A DNA stretch of 64,000 nt, from NCBI RefSeq assembly GCF_014203665.1, contig NZ_JACHJN010000006.1, positions 186,001-250,000 on the forward strand, written 5' to 3'. A program made the position numbers and the translations under genes. This document shows positions 54,765 to 63,564 of the stretch, piece by piece; positions within the stretch are counted from its first letter, which is position 1, and every line of letters begins with the position of its first letter. The notes under the pieces are model-generated. The model was not told the DNA's origin. It ran no database searches and was given only the letters and a program-made list of their open reading frames with translations. Origin of the DNA: Saccharothrix tamanrassetensis (lineage in GTDB: Bacteria > Actinomycetota > Actinomycetes > Mycobacteriales > Pseudonocardiaceae).

Positions 54765-55994
54765 TGACTTGCGGATCCGCATGGACAGGAATGCGGCGCC
54801 GATGCTGAGCACCCCGGCCACGTACCAGGCGGGTGCGTAGTTGCCGAAGTGGTCGCGGGTGAGGCCGGCTGCCGTGGCGGCGACGGCCGCGCCCAGTTGG
54901 TGCGAGGCGAAGACCCAGCCGAAGACGACCGGCGCGGACAAGCCGAACACCTCGCGGCACAGGGCGACCGTCGGTGGGACCGTGGCGACCCAGTCCAGGC
55001 CGTAGAAGATGATGAACACCAGCATGCTGGGTTGCACCGAGTCCTGGAACAGCTGCGGCAGGACCAGCAGGGACGCGCCGCGCAGCACGTAGTAGGCGGC
55101 CAGCAGGATGCGCGAGTCGACGCGGTCGGTGAGCCAGCCGGACAGCACCGTGCCGACGATGTCGAACACGCCGACCAGGGCGAGCAGACCGGCGGCCGTG
55201 GTGGTCGGCATCCCGTGGTCGTGCGCGGCGGGGATGAAGTGGGTGCCGACCAGTCCGTTGGTGGTGGCGCCGCAGATCGCGAAACCGCCCGCCAGGAACC
55301 AGAACGGGCCGGTGCGCGCCGCGCTCGTGAGCGCGGTGATGGCACGACGGGCGGCTCCGGAGGTGGCCGTGGCCGTGGGTCGGGGCACGATCTCGTCGCC
55401 GCCGTGGGGCGGGATGCCCAGGTCGGCCGGGTACTCGCGGAGGAACAGCAGGACCAGCGGCACGACCGCCAACGCCGCGACGGAGACCAGGATCGACGCC
55501 GAGCGCCACCCCGACGACTCCGCCAGCAACGCCACCACCGGCAGGAACACCAGCTGGCCGGTGGCACCCCCGGCGGTGAGCACGCCGGTCACCAGGCCCC
55601 GGTTCTTGACGAACCACCGGCCGGTGATGGTGGCCACGAACGCCAGCGCCATCGACCCGGTGCCCAGCCCGACCAGCACGCCCCAGAACAGCACCAGCTG
55701 CCAGCTGGTGGTCATGAACACGGTCAGGCCGCTGCCCACCGCGACCAGGGTCAGCGCGAACGACACGACCTTGCGCACGCCGAACCGCTCCATCAGCGCG
55801 GCGGCGAACGGCGCGGTCAGGCCGAACAGCACCAGGTTCACCGACACGGCCAGCCCGATGGTCGCGGTGGACCAGCCGAACTCCTCCTGCAGCGGTTCGA
55901 TCAGCGCGCCGGGCGTCGCCCGGAACGCGGCCGCCCCGATGAGCGCGATGAAGCTGACGCCCGCGACCGCCCATGCCCAGTTGCTTCGATTCAC
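54699..55994 (-). CDS. MFS transporter, OFA-like
   Basis: 431 residues, 12 transmembrane helices in two halves. MFS motif A-like RFGVRKVV after TM2, GLGTGSMALAFVATITGRWFVKNRG in TM4-5 typical of oxalate:formate/monocarboxylate antiporter-like members. Substrate unknown. The final 19 residues are not from the family: they come from a duplicated piece of the adjacent ATPase gene read in reverse. GTG start; divergent from the GlxA regulator. Confidence 0.9.
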   Translation of the reverse strand: MNRSNWAWAVAGVSFIALIGAAAFRATPGALIEPLQEEFGWSTATIGLAVSVNLVLFGLTAPFAAALMERFGVRKVVSFALTLVAVGSGLTVFMTTSWQLVLFWGVLVGLGTGSMALAFVATITGRWFVKNRGLVTGVLTAGGATGQLVFLPVVALLAESSGWRSASILVSVAALAVVPLVLLFLREYPADLGIPPHGGDEIVPRPTATATSGAARRAITALTSAARTGPFWFLAGGFAICGATTNGLVGTHFIPAAHDHGMPTTTAAGLLALVGVFDIVGTVLSGWLTDRVDSRILLAAYYVLRGASLLVLPQLFQDSVQPSMLVFIIFYGLDWVATVPPTVALCREVFGLSAPVVFGWVFASHQLGAAVAATAAGLTRDHFGNYAPAWYVAGVLSIGAAFLSMRIRKSTALPGSPENPTGDLTPQSTRG

Positions 55995-56065
55995 GTCAGG
56001 GAGCGTGCTCGATCGGCGATCGACGAACCAGTGGCCTGACGGCCATCATGTGCAAGAATCCGGCC

Positions 56066-57034
56066 ATGACGCATGAGGTGGCCGTGCTGGCGCTGGACGA
56101 GGTGGTCGCCTTCGACCTGGGCACCCCGCCGCAGATCTTCAACGCCGCCCGCGACGACCACGACGTGCGCTACTACCGGGTGCGCGTCTGCACGCCCGGT
56201 GGTCGTCCGGTGCGCACCGCCGCCCAGTACTCCGTCGTCCCCGACCACGGCCTGGAGCTGATGGCCGAGGCGGACACGGTGATCGTGTCCGGTGTGCACT
56301 ACGGCGCGCAGGTGCTGGAGGACGGCACCATCGACGACGACGTGCGGGACGCGCTGTGTGCGGCTGCCGCAAGGGGTGCGCGGGTGATGTCCATCTGCAC
56401 GGGCGCGTTCGTGTTGGCCGCGGCGGGTCTGCTGGACGGTCGCAAGGCCACTACGCACTGGATGCACGCGGACAACTTCCGGCGGCTGTTCCCGCACATC
56501 GAGTTGGACCCCGACGTGCTGTTCATGGACGAGGGCGACGTGCTCACGTCGGCGGGCGTCGGCGCGGGCATCGACCTGTGCCTGCACCTCGTGCGCAACG
56601 ACCACGGTTCGGAGGTCGCCAACAGCGCCGCACGGCGGTGCGTGGTGCCGCCTTGGCGTCCGGGCGGGCAGTCGCAGTTCATCGTGCGGCCCGTGCCCGA
56701 TGTCGCCGACACGTCCACCGCTCCCGCCCGCGCCTATGCGTTGGAGAACCTGCACGAGCCGTTGGATCTGCGGGCGCTGGCCGGGTACGTGCGGATGAGC
56801 GTGCGGACGTTCACCCGGCGGTTCCGGGAGGAGACCGGCGTGAGCCCCGGCAAGTGGATCACCCAGCAACGCGTCGAACGGGCCCGCCACCTGCTGGAGA
56901 CCACGGACCTGGCGATCGACCAGGTGGCCACGCACTCCGGCTTCGGGACCGGGGCGGCGTTGCGGCAGCAGATGGGCGCACTGCTGGGCGTCGCACCGAG
57001 CGTGTACCGGACGACGTTCCGCTCGGCGGGCTGA
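56066..57034 (+). CDS. GlxA family AraC-type transcriptional regulator
   Basis: 322 residues. N-terminal DJ-1/PfpI-like domain with nucleophile-elbow Cys in VMSICTGAFVLAAAGLLDG and H in ATTHWMHADNF; C-terminal AraC HTH pair: LRALAGYVRMSVRTFTRRF and QVATHSGFGTGAALRQQM. Such regulators sense amines or small metabolites. ATG 56066 preferred; an ATG at 56048 is in frame. Possibly controls the divergent MFS gene. Confidence 0.93.
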   Translation: MTHEVAVLALDEVVAFDLGTPPQIFNAARDDHDVRYYRVRVCTPGGRPVRTAAQYSVVPDHGLELMAEADTVIVSGVHYGAQVLEDGTIDDDVRDALCAAAARGARVMSICTGAFVLAAAGLLDGRKATTHWMHADNFRRLFPHIELDPDVLFMDEGDVLTSAGVGAGIDLCLHLVRNDHGSEVANSAARRCVVPPWRPGGQSQFIVRPVPDVADTSTAPARAYALENLHEPLDLRALAGYVRMSVRTFTRRFREETGVSPGKWITQQRVERARHLLETTDLAIDQVATHSGFGTGAALRQQMGALLGVAPSVYRTTFRSAG

Positions 57035-57070
57035 CCGAGCCCTTTCAACGATTCGAGCCTGCTCGACCGG

Positions 57071-58591
57071 TCAGGGCTGCGGGTAGGTCTCAACCGCGTT
57101 CGAACCAACCCGCTCCAAGAACGGCCGCAGCAGTTCCGGCACGGTCTCGTCGGCCAGCGCCAGGCCGTCGCCTTCCGCCACGTCGACCACGTGATAGGCG
57201 CCGTCGCCCGCAGCAGTCGTCGCGGAGATCGTCACCAACCCCGAGCGGCGCTGGAAGAACGACCGCGAGATCCGCCAGCCGATGACCCCTGTGCGTTGCA
57301 GCGCAACGGTTTCCCGCACCACCGACCCCTGCCGTGCCACCAGGTACCGGTCGGTCAGCACGTGTCCCAACGACCGGTACCGGTCCCACCCCAGCAACGC
57401 CGCGAACGGCACCAGTGCCAACGCCACCTGCCAGGTCCAGGCAGGCGCGAACCACGCCAGCACCCCCGAAAGCACCAGCACCGGCACGACCGCGCGCACC
57501 ATCCGCCGCCGCAGAGCCGCGACCGGGTGCCGGTGCAGCGGGGTCGAAGTCGGCGACGGCTCCAGCCGCAGCACCTCGGCCGACACCCGGTGCGCCTCCA
57601 CGATCGGCGCGGGCGGCAACAACAGGTTGCTCTCGCCCTTGCGGCCCAACCCGGTCGTCACGGTCTTGGCGTGCGCGCCCCGCCCGGCACGCAGCAGCAG
57701 CGGCTCCTCCACCTCCACGCCGCGGAGTCGTTGCTCGGCAACGGAAACCGAGCGGGTCGTCAGCAGGCCGCGGCGCACCCGAACGGTGTCGTCGGGCTCG
57801 CGGGTCAGCTGGTAGCCCCCGAACTGCACGATGTACACCAGCACGGACCCGAACCCGGCGATCACCAGCACCACGCCCGCGAACAGCGACAGGGTCAGCC
57901 AGAGCGGCTGCGCCACCACCCAGTGCGCGGCATCCGTGAGCGGGCCGAGGACTTCGAGTTCCAGTTCCCGCGCGTAGTTCATGGTCAGGCCGAACAGCGC
58001 ACCGACCGCGACCAGCCCGGACAGCGTCAGCGGCGCGTACCGCAGCCACCGCTTGTCCAGTGTGGACAACACCACACTCGGCCGTTCCTCCGCCGGCTCG
58101 ACGCTTTCCGGCACGGCCAGCGTCAGCAGCAGCACCCGCAGCCGTTCCGCCTCGGTCGACGACACCGCGTCCAGCGTCAGCCCGTCCTCGCCCGGCTGGT
58201 CGCGCTGCCCGGTGCCCACCCGGATCGCGGACAGCCCGAACAGCCGGTGCCCGAGCTTCGCGGTCAGGTCGACGGTCCGGATCCGTTCCCGCGGCACCGC
58301 CAACCGCTTACGCACGAACAGCCCGGTGTGCATCTCGACCTGCTCGGCGGTGATCCGATACCTGGTGGTCACCCAGCGCAGCAGTCCGAACAGCACGATC
58401 GCGACGATCATCCCGACGCTGAGCAGGATCCGCCACGTCTCGCCCTTGCCCAGCACCAGCAGGCCGATGAACACCGGGACCAGACCGAGGACCTCGTTCA
58501 GCGGACGCACGATCAGCATCCGCACGTCCAACCGGTGCCAGTCGACGACCGGCTCGCTGAACTCGGGGGCGGCGGGCAGGTCCGCGGTCAT
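57071..58591 (-). CDS. Bacterial PH-domain membrane protein, YdbT-like
   Basis: 506 residues with several pairs of transmembrane helices each followed by a bPH2 (DUF304) domain: TTRYRITAEQVEMHTGLFVRK, YIVQFGGYQLTREPDDTVRV and VLTDRYLVARQGSVVRE, with RERIRTVDL and QRLRGVEVEEPL strand signatures. Works with the overlapping smaller PH protein. In Bacillus the YdbS/YdbT pair protects against a bacteriocin; role here unknown. Confidence 0.9.
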   Translation of the reverse strand: MTADLPAAPEFSEPVVDWHRLDVRMLIVRPLNEVLGLVPVFIGLLVLGKGETWRILLSVGMIVAIVLFGLLRWVTTRYRITAEQVEMHTGLFVRKRLAVPRERIRTVDLTAKLGHRLFGLSAIRVGTGQRDQPGEDGLTLDAVSSTEAERLRVLLLTLAVPESVEPAEERPSVVLSTLDKRWLRYAPLTLSGLVAVGALFGLTMNYARELELEVLGPLTDAAHWVVAQPLWLTLSLFAGVVLVIAGFGSVLVYIVQFGGYQLTREPDDTVRVRRGLLTTRSVSVAEQRLRGVEVEEPLLLRAGRGAHAKTVTTGLGRKGESNLLLPPAPIVEAHRVSAEVLRLEPSPTSTPLHRHPVAALRRRMVRAVVPVLVLSGVLAWFAPAWTWQVALALVPFAALLGWDRYRSLGHVLTDRYLVARQGSVVRETVALQRTGVIGWRISRSFFQRRSGLVTISATTAAGDGAYHVVDVAEGDGLALADETVPELLRPFLERVGSNAVETYPQP

Positions 58592-59088
58592 GTCGCGTCA
58601 CCCGGCGTGGCCTGGGTGGTGGTGGTCAGCTCGTCGGCCAGCCGCACCGCGTCGTCGTGGTCCAGGCCTTCGATGAGCACCGGGCCGGCCGCCGAGGCCG
58701 TCGTCACGGTCACCGTCGACAAGCCCAGCACCTGCTGCAACGGCCCCCGCTTGGTGTCGACGGTCTGGATCCGGGACACCGGGGCGATGCGCCACTCCTG
58801 GTTCAGCCAGCCCGCCAGCGTGTACACGGCGTCCGGCGTGGCCTCCCAGCGGTGCACCCGGTACCGCCAGCGCGGCATGACCACGGTGTGCGCGGTGCCG
58901 ACCGCCAGGGTGGCCACGGCCACACCGATCTGCCACGGCGTGCGGCTGAACAGCAGGACGACCAGCTGCGGCACCAGCAGCACCGCCCAGCCGATCACCG
59001 CGTGCAACGTCCAGAGGGTGATCGACTTGCGGCTCACCCGGTGCCTAGGCGCACGCAGGCGCAACTGATCGGTGCTCACGACGTCCAC
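58588..59088 (-). CDS. Bacterial PH-domain membrane protein, YdbS-like
   Basis: 166 residues: two transmembrane helices (about 26-47 and 51-70) then one bPH2 domain (WRYRVHRWEATPDAVYTLAG, RIAPVSRIQTVDTKRGPL). Stop overlaps the ATG of the YdbT-like gene, so they form a two-gene operon. GTG 59088 or 59079 are both possible. Confidence 0.88.
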   Translation of the reverse strand: MDVVSTDQLRLRAPRHRVSRKSITLWTLHAVIGWAVLLVPQLVVLLFSRTPWQIGVAVATLAVGTAHTVVMPRWRYRVHRWEATPDAVYTLAGWLNQEWRIAPVSRIQTVDTKRGPLQQVLGLSTVTVTTASAAGPVLIEGLDHDDAVRLADELTTTTQATPGDAT

Positions 59089-59141
59089 TGTGCCCCAAGG
59101 CCGGGCCCGCGGTGACGCGAGCCCGGCCTTGGGGAGGTGTC

Positions 59142-59288
59142 TTACGGGTGGACGTAAGGTGGCGTGAAGATTTCCTGAACGGTGCACTCGGCCGGAGCCT
59201 CCGCGCTCGCGGGCGCTGCGAGGACGGCGCCGAGACCGGCGCAGAGGGCCACCACGGCGAAGATCCTGCGGATCGCGTTCACAACCAT
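59142..59288 (-). CDS. Secreted peptide of unknown function
   Basis: 48 residues. Signal peptide NAIRRIFAVVALCAGLGAVL with AAPASA as a signal peptidase I site, leaving EAPAECTVQEIFTPPYVHP, about 19 residues with a single Cys. ATG is preceded by GGAG seven bases upstream. An 18-bp perfect palindrome lies 41 bases upstream. It may be a signalling peptide or a remnant; nothing homologous was recognised. Confidence 0.55.
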   Translation of the reverse strand: MVVNAIRRIFAVVALCAGLGAVLAAPASAEAPAECTVQEIFTPPYVHP

Positions 59289-59328
59289 CGTCAAGCTCCG
59301 TTCGATTGGTAGCGGCCTGGGGGGAGGA

Positions 59329-59346
59329 CGATGACCGCGGTCATCG
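59329..59346. promoter_or_regulatory. 18-bp perfect palindrome upstream of secreted peptide
   Basis: CGATGACCGCGGTCATCG is fully symmetric and lies about 41 bases upstream of the ATG of the 59142-59288 gene, in a position suited to an operator. Confidence 0.5.
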
Positions 59347-59650
59347 GCGCCGGCCGGCAGGGCCCGCGCGGGGTTCGGCGCTCGGTTGCGCGCGGCACGC
59401 CGGCGGCGCGGCGGACTGCCGGCCGGTCCCGTGGAGTCGGCGGGCTGCGTGTCGCGGCTGCGTGAACCTGGGGCGCTCCTGGCGGCCGGCCGGCCACGTG
59501 CGGACCGGGTGCGGCGCGTCGTCAACGCGGCGCCGTACGGGCGCGACGGTGCCCGAGCGTCGCACTGATCGCGGGCTGTGCCCACCGACCACCCGCATCG
59601 CACTACCGCCGCTTCGCCAGGGGACGCAGGGAGAAGCGTCCAAGCGGAGC

Positions 59651-59668
59651 ATGACACACAGGTGTCAT
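59651..59668. promoter_or_regulatory. Second palindrome, ATGACAC-N4-GTGTCAT
   Basis: Perfect 7-bp arms around ACAG. It shares the ATGAC/GTCAT half-sites with the palindrome at 59329 but a different spacing. Could be a regulator site or a terminator-like hairpin for the LuxR gene that ends at 59784. Confidence 0.35.
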
Positions 59669-59783
59669 CCGGCTCATCACCCAGTTCTGTCGCAGCGGAA
59701 TAGGCAAAACCCCCAAGCGGGACGCTCCGGTTGTCGTGAACATCCCACCGCTCGTGGTAACGAGCGACGGGTGCTCCGGATGC

Positions 59784-61112
59784 TCAGTCGAGCGGAGAGG
59801 GCTCCTCGACCAGGTCCATCCACCACACGGCGGCACCCGCGCGATCCCGGACGCCGATCGTCCGGTAGATCCGTTGCAGGTGGTTCTGCACGGTCTTCGG
59901 GGACAGCCCCAGCTCCTCGGCGATGGCACTGGTGCTCGCACCGCCCGCCACCCGCCGCAGCACCTCGATGCCGCGCTTGGTCAGACCCGCGCCCAACGCC
60001 CGCGCGATCCGCCGGTTGACCTGCTCGGCGGTCGACGTGGTCCGCAGCGGCTCGTGCCGTTGCACGCGGACCACGGTGTTCTCCCGCCGGGGCTCGAACC
60101 GGTGGTGCGCCAGTTGTTCCACCAGCCGTGCCGACAGGTCGTGCTCCCGCATCCGCAGCAGGTCACGGCCTTCCTGGAGTTCCCACAGCCGGTACTGCTC
60201 CAGTTGCGAACGGGCGTGCCGCAGGGCCACGTCGAGCTTCCCGGCCCGTTCGTGGGCGACGCTCAGCGCACCGTGCGCCCGCACGGCCACCTCCCGTGCC
60301 AGACACCCCATGGCCAGCTCGGCGGCCTGCGTGAGCTGCCTGACCTGGTCGTTGAACCGGCCGCGTGCGCCGTTCACCCGGGCTCGCGCCATCAGCAGCT
60401 CGGCCCGCAGCACCGGCCGGTCCTTCCCGGCCAGCAGCTGGTCGGCCCGCTGGCACGAACGCAGCGCCCGGTCCATCTCGCCCAGGTCCAGCCGCACGTG
60501 CGCGAGCAGCAGGTTCACCCGCGCCATCCGCACCGGCTCGTCCAGGCTCTTCCACTTGTCCCGCACCTGCGCGCACAACGCTTCGGCCCGCCGCAGCTTC
60601 CGCACGCACGGCTCGCCGTCCGGGCTGCACCGCGTCGCGTCCGAACGGACCATGCAGTGCTCGTGGTACTGCGTGCGCATCAACTTGGCCTGCTCGAACA
60701 GGATCGAGCCGACCAGTTCGTGGTCGGCGGTCAGCTCGGCCAGCCCCAGCGCGCGGGACAGCGAGTGCAGCGACCGCTCCCGCGAGTCCAGCCGCAGCTC
60801 CACCACGGCCTGCGAGAAGCTGCACCACGCCTGGAGCAGCACGTGCCGGTTCGCCGAGGCGATCTGCTGCACCCGGTCGATGGTGTCCAGCGCGCCGGGA
60901 AGCAGGCCGCGCTTGCCCAACGCGACCGACTGGGCCAGCACGCTCTGCGCCACGCCTTCCGCGTCGTCCAGCCAGGAGAACGCCGCGACGGCCTTCTCGG
61001 CGAACTCCAGCGCGTCACCGGGGCGCCCCTCGTCCAGTGCCATCCGCGCCTCGCGCAGGTTGGTCACCGCGTTGGCGCGTGGGTCGGCCGCTCGCTGAAC
61101 GGGAATCGTCAT
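59784..61112 (-). CDS. LuxR-type regulator with helical-repeat N-terminus
   Basis: 442 residues. About 340 residues of TPR-like helix pairs (ALEFAEKAVAAFSWLDDAEG, LHSLSRALGLAELTADHELV, MDRALRSCQRADQLLAGKDR), then a C-terminal LuxR HTH: LTKRGIEVLRRVAGGASTSA, SPKTVQNHLQRIYRTIGVRD. A P-loop AAA domain of LAL regulators is absent. Near the centre lies HCMVRSDATRCSPDGEPC, possibly metal binding. ATG 61112 with CGGAGG. Downstream of an acyl-CoA ligase gene on the same strand, 22 bases apart. Confidence 0.85.
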   Translation of the reverse strand: MTIPVQRAADPRANAVTNLREARMALDEGRPGDALEFAEKAVAAFSWLDDAEGVAQSVLAQSVALGKRGLLPGALDTIDRVQQIASANRHVLLQAWCSFSQAVVELRLDSRERSLHSLSRALGLAELTADHELVGSILFEQAKLMRTQYHEHCMVRSDATRCSPDGEPCVRKLRRAEALCAQVRDKWKSLDEPVRMARVNLLLAHVRLDLGEMDRALRSCQRADQLLAGKDRPVLRAELLMARARVNGARGRFNDQVRQLTQAAELAMGCLAREVAVRAHGALSVAHERAGKLDVALRHARSQLEQYRLWELQEGRDLLRMREHDLSARLVEQLAHHRFEPRRENTVVRVQRHEPLRTTSTAEQVNRRIARALGAGLTKRGIEVLRRVAGGASTSAIAEELGLSPKTVQNHLQRIYRTIGVRDRAGAAVWWMDLVEEPSPLD

Positions 61113-61134
61113 CAGGCCTCCGGGCGCAGGATAC

Positions 61135-62781
61135 TCACCGCAGGTCGCGCTTGAGCACCTTTCCCGTGGCATTGCGCGGAAGAGCGTCGAGGAAGACCAC
61201 TTCACGCGGAACCGAGAACTTGGCCAGGTTGGCCCGCACGTGGTCGCGCACGGTGTCCTCGTCCAAGGTGCCGGGCTCCTCGCAGACGACGTAGGCGGCG
61301 AGCCGTTGCCCGAACCGCTCGTCCGGCACACCGACCACCGCCACCTCCCGTACGCCGGGCAGCCCTGCCAGCAGGTCTTCCACCTCGCGCGGGTAGACGT
61401 TCTCGCCGCCGGAGACGATCATCTCGTCGTCCCGCCCGACCACGAACAACAGTCCGGAACCGTTCCGGTACCCCACGTCACCGGTGGCCATCAGCCCGTC
61501 TTGGACTTCTTTGTCGCTCCCGTTGGTGTAGCCGTCGAACAACATCTCGTTGGTGACGAAGATCCGACCCGTCACACCCTCCGGCACCGGCCGGCCCCGC
61601 TCGTCCAGGATCTCCACCCGAGTGCCGTGCGGCGGCATCCCGGCGGTGTCCGGGTGCTGTTCGAGCTCAGCCGGTCGCGCGATGCTGACCCACGACACTT
61701 CCGTTGAGCCGTAGAGGTTGTAGAGCACCGGTCCGAAGTCCTGGAGACAACGGCGGGCCACCGGTGGCGGCAACGCCGATCCACTCGACACGATCACCCG
61801 CAGGTTCGGCAGGTGCGGGCGCCCGGTCGTCTCCAGGAGCCGTTGCAGCATCAGGGGAACGACGAACAACGCGGTGCTGCCGTGCCGCCCGGCGTCCGCC
61901 AACGTCGAGACCGGGTCGAACTTCCGCCGCAGCACGAACGTCGCGCCCAGCACCAACCCGATCTGGAAGGCCGCCAAACCCCAGGCGTGGAACAACGGTG
62001 CAGGCACGGAGAACCGATCGCCGGCCTTCAACGGGATCCGCGACAACAACGCAGCCGCCGGCGTCAAACTGGCCGGCTCCGGCCTCGTCGCCCCCTTGGG
62101 TGCGCCAGTGGTCCCCGACGTCAACACGACCATCCGCCCACGCGGGGGCCTGTTCGGCAATGGCGTATCCGGAGCCCCGGCGATCAACTCCTCCAACGTC
62201 TTACTCTTCGTGGCCCCGTCCACCCAGGCCATGACCCGCCGCACCTTGCGCGGCGCGTTCGTCAACAGCGGACGGAACTCGGTGTCCGCCACCACGAGGG
62301 AAACGTCCTGCTCCCGCAACACAACCGCGACCTGGCCGGCACTCAACCCGGTGTTGAGCAACACGATGTGCGCACCCAACTTCACACAGGCCGCAACGGT
62401 TTCCACGAACCCCCGGTGGTTGCGGCACAACACCGCAACCTTCCCGCCCGCCCCCACACCCAAGTCACGCAAACCGTGCGCCAGCCGCGTAGTGCGTTCG
62501 TCGACTTCCTTGTAGGTCAACGACCCCAGGTCGTCGACCACCGCCGGTCGATCAGGGTGTCGAACAGCGCCGATCGCGAACCCCGACGCGACAGTGAGGT
62601 CCCACCTCAGGTACGCGTCGAGCACCCCCAGTAACTTCCCCGGTCCCATCGGCCGGACAACCCCGGCCCTGACCAGCGTCACCACCGCGCGCACCGCCCG
62701 GCTCACCGAACGGCTCGCAGCACCGGCCGCGTGACACCCGAAGCGACGGAGACCCCCGCCAGTGACGAAGTAGGTACTCAC
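61135..62781 (-). CDS. Acyl-CoA ligase / AMP-dependent synthetase
   Basis: 548 residues of the ANL superfamily: VVLTSGTTGAPKGATRPE (P-loop), NLYGSTEVSWVS, ATGDVGYRNGSGLLFVVGRD and NATGKVLKRDLR with the catalytic Lys. Activates a carboxylic acid, probably fatty or aromatic, as acyl-AMP then CoA thioester; FadD-like. GTG start; upstream a CTACCCGCGAGTAG near-palindrome. Likely an operon with the LuxR-type gene. Confidence 0.93.
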   Translation of the reverse strand: MSTYFVTGGGLRRFGCHAAGAASRSVSRAVRAVVTLVRAGVVRPMGPGKLLGVLDAYLRWDLTVASGFAIGAVRHPDRPAVVDDLGSLTYKEVDERTTRLAHGLRDLGVGAGGKVAVLCRNHRGFVETVAACVKLGAHIVLLNTGLSAGQVAVVLREQDVSLVVADTEFRPLLTNAPRKVRRVMAWVDGATKSKTLEELIAGAPDTPLPNRPPRGRMVVLTSGTTGAPKGATRPEPASLTPAAALLSRIPLKAGDRFSVPAPLFHAWGLAAFQIGLVLGATFVLRRKFDPVSTLADAGRHGSTALFVVPLMLQRLLETTGRPHLPNLRVIVSSGSALPPPVARRCLQDFGPVLYNLYGSTEVSWVSIARPAELEQHPDTAGMPPHGTRVEILDERGRPVPEGVTGRIFVTNEMLFDGYTNGSDKEVQDGLMATGDVGYRNGSGLLFVVGRDDEMIVSGGENVYPREVEDLLAGLPGVREVAVVGVPDERFGQRLAAYVVCEEPGTLDEDTVRDHVRANLAKFSVPREVVFLDALPRNATGKVLKRDLR

Positions 62782-62870
62782 AACCCCGATACTGACACTA
62801 CCTACCCGCGAGTAGGAAGCCTGATCTCAAAATCAGCCTCAAGCTTCCGCGCACCCTCCCTCGCCGCTCG

Positions 62871-63113
62871 GCCACGCGCCAGCGCACACCCCTGCCCCTG
62901 CGTGTCATCCCCGTATGGCCTGCGCGCCAGCGAACCGCATGTGTCAAGGGCAGATCGGACACGCGACCACCGCACACGCCTCACGATCTGCCCTTGACGC
63001 ATGTGGTTGTCTTTGACCAGGCCATACGGGGATGGCACGCAGACCCGCACCTCAAAGCTCGAAGAGCTTCAAGGGGATCCTTGGCGGCCTGCCCGTCCGG
63101 CGAGGACGCCTTT
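62871..63113 (-). repeat. Long-hairpin repeat, copy C (inverted relative to B2)
   Basis: Outer arms 62898-62922 and 63018-63042 pair over 25 bp with one mismatch; inner arms 62933-62957 and 62984-63008 over 25 bp with two mismatches; terminal loop 62958-62983. On the minus strand the order matches B2: GCGTCCTCGCCGGACGGGCAG, AAGCTC-TTC-GAGCTT, outer arm, GTCAAAGAC, inner arm, then AGGGGTGTGCGCTGGCGCG. It occupies most of the gap between the acyl-CoA ligase start and the 63190 gene. Confidence 0.88.
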
Positions 63114-63189
63114 GGTCCTTCACCCACGACTCACTACTCCGGCAACTCGATGCCACCAGGCCGCACCCGGGCACCGCAGCCACCCACGA

Positions 63190-63393
63190 TCAGCTCTCCG
63201 GCATCCCCGAAGCGTTCACCACCGCATCACGCAGGGCGGCCCGCAGCCGCCCCACCTCCAACGGCGTCAGCACAGCGGCCTCACCCGGCGGCACCGTGAC
63301 CACCACGTGCCCCTGGCTGACGAACACGGTCATGTCACGGCGACGGGATGCGATGTCGCGACAGGAGACCTGCCACTCCTTGCCTGTACCCAC
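63190..63393 (-). CDS. Small actinobacterial conserved protein
   Basis: 67 residues: IASRRRDMTVFVSQGHVVVT and PPGEAAVLTPLEVGRLRAAL, a pattern I recognise from short hypothetical proteins of Pseudonocardiaceae. Beta-strand then helix; no membrane part; one Cys. GTG 63393 is preceded by GGAGG nine bases upstream; an ATG at 63333 would leave 47 residues. Function unknown. Confidence 0.65.
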   Translation of the reverse strand: MGTGKEWQVSCRDIASRRRDMTVFVSQGHVVVTVPPGEAAVLTPLEVGRLRAALRDAVVNASGMPES

Positions 63394-63564
63394 GGCCCCG
63401 AACCTCCAGCTGTCTCGACACGGGTGCTCGGACCAATCCGGGCGCTCGCGGAGATGAGACGCACGCGGGTTGGTGCCATGACGGGAATTCCCGACGGGCG
63501 ACCGTGCCGAGCTGCCGATAGCGTCGCATGTAGTCATCACTCCAGTCACCTGGGAGGGTGAAAA

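Larger units (their letters stand above)
59289..59783. other. Intergenic region with two palindromes, no gene
   Basis: 495 bases between the secreted peptide start and the end of the LuxR gene. No convincing ORF: frames are arginine-rich artefacts. Apart from the palindromes at 59329-59346 and 59651-59668 nothing stands out. Confidence 0.5.

Noticed and set aside
59784..62781. Start of a natural-product cluster (LAL-like regulator plus acyl-CoA ligase)
   Set aside because: No PKS, NRPS, terpene or RiPP enzyme accompanies them in the window, and the regulator lacks the LAL ATPase domain.
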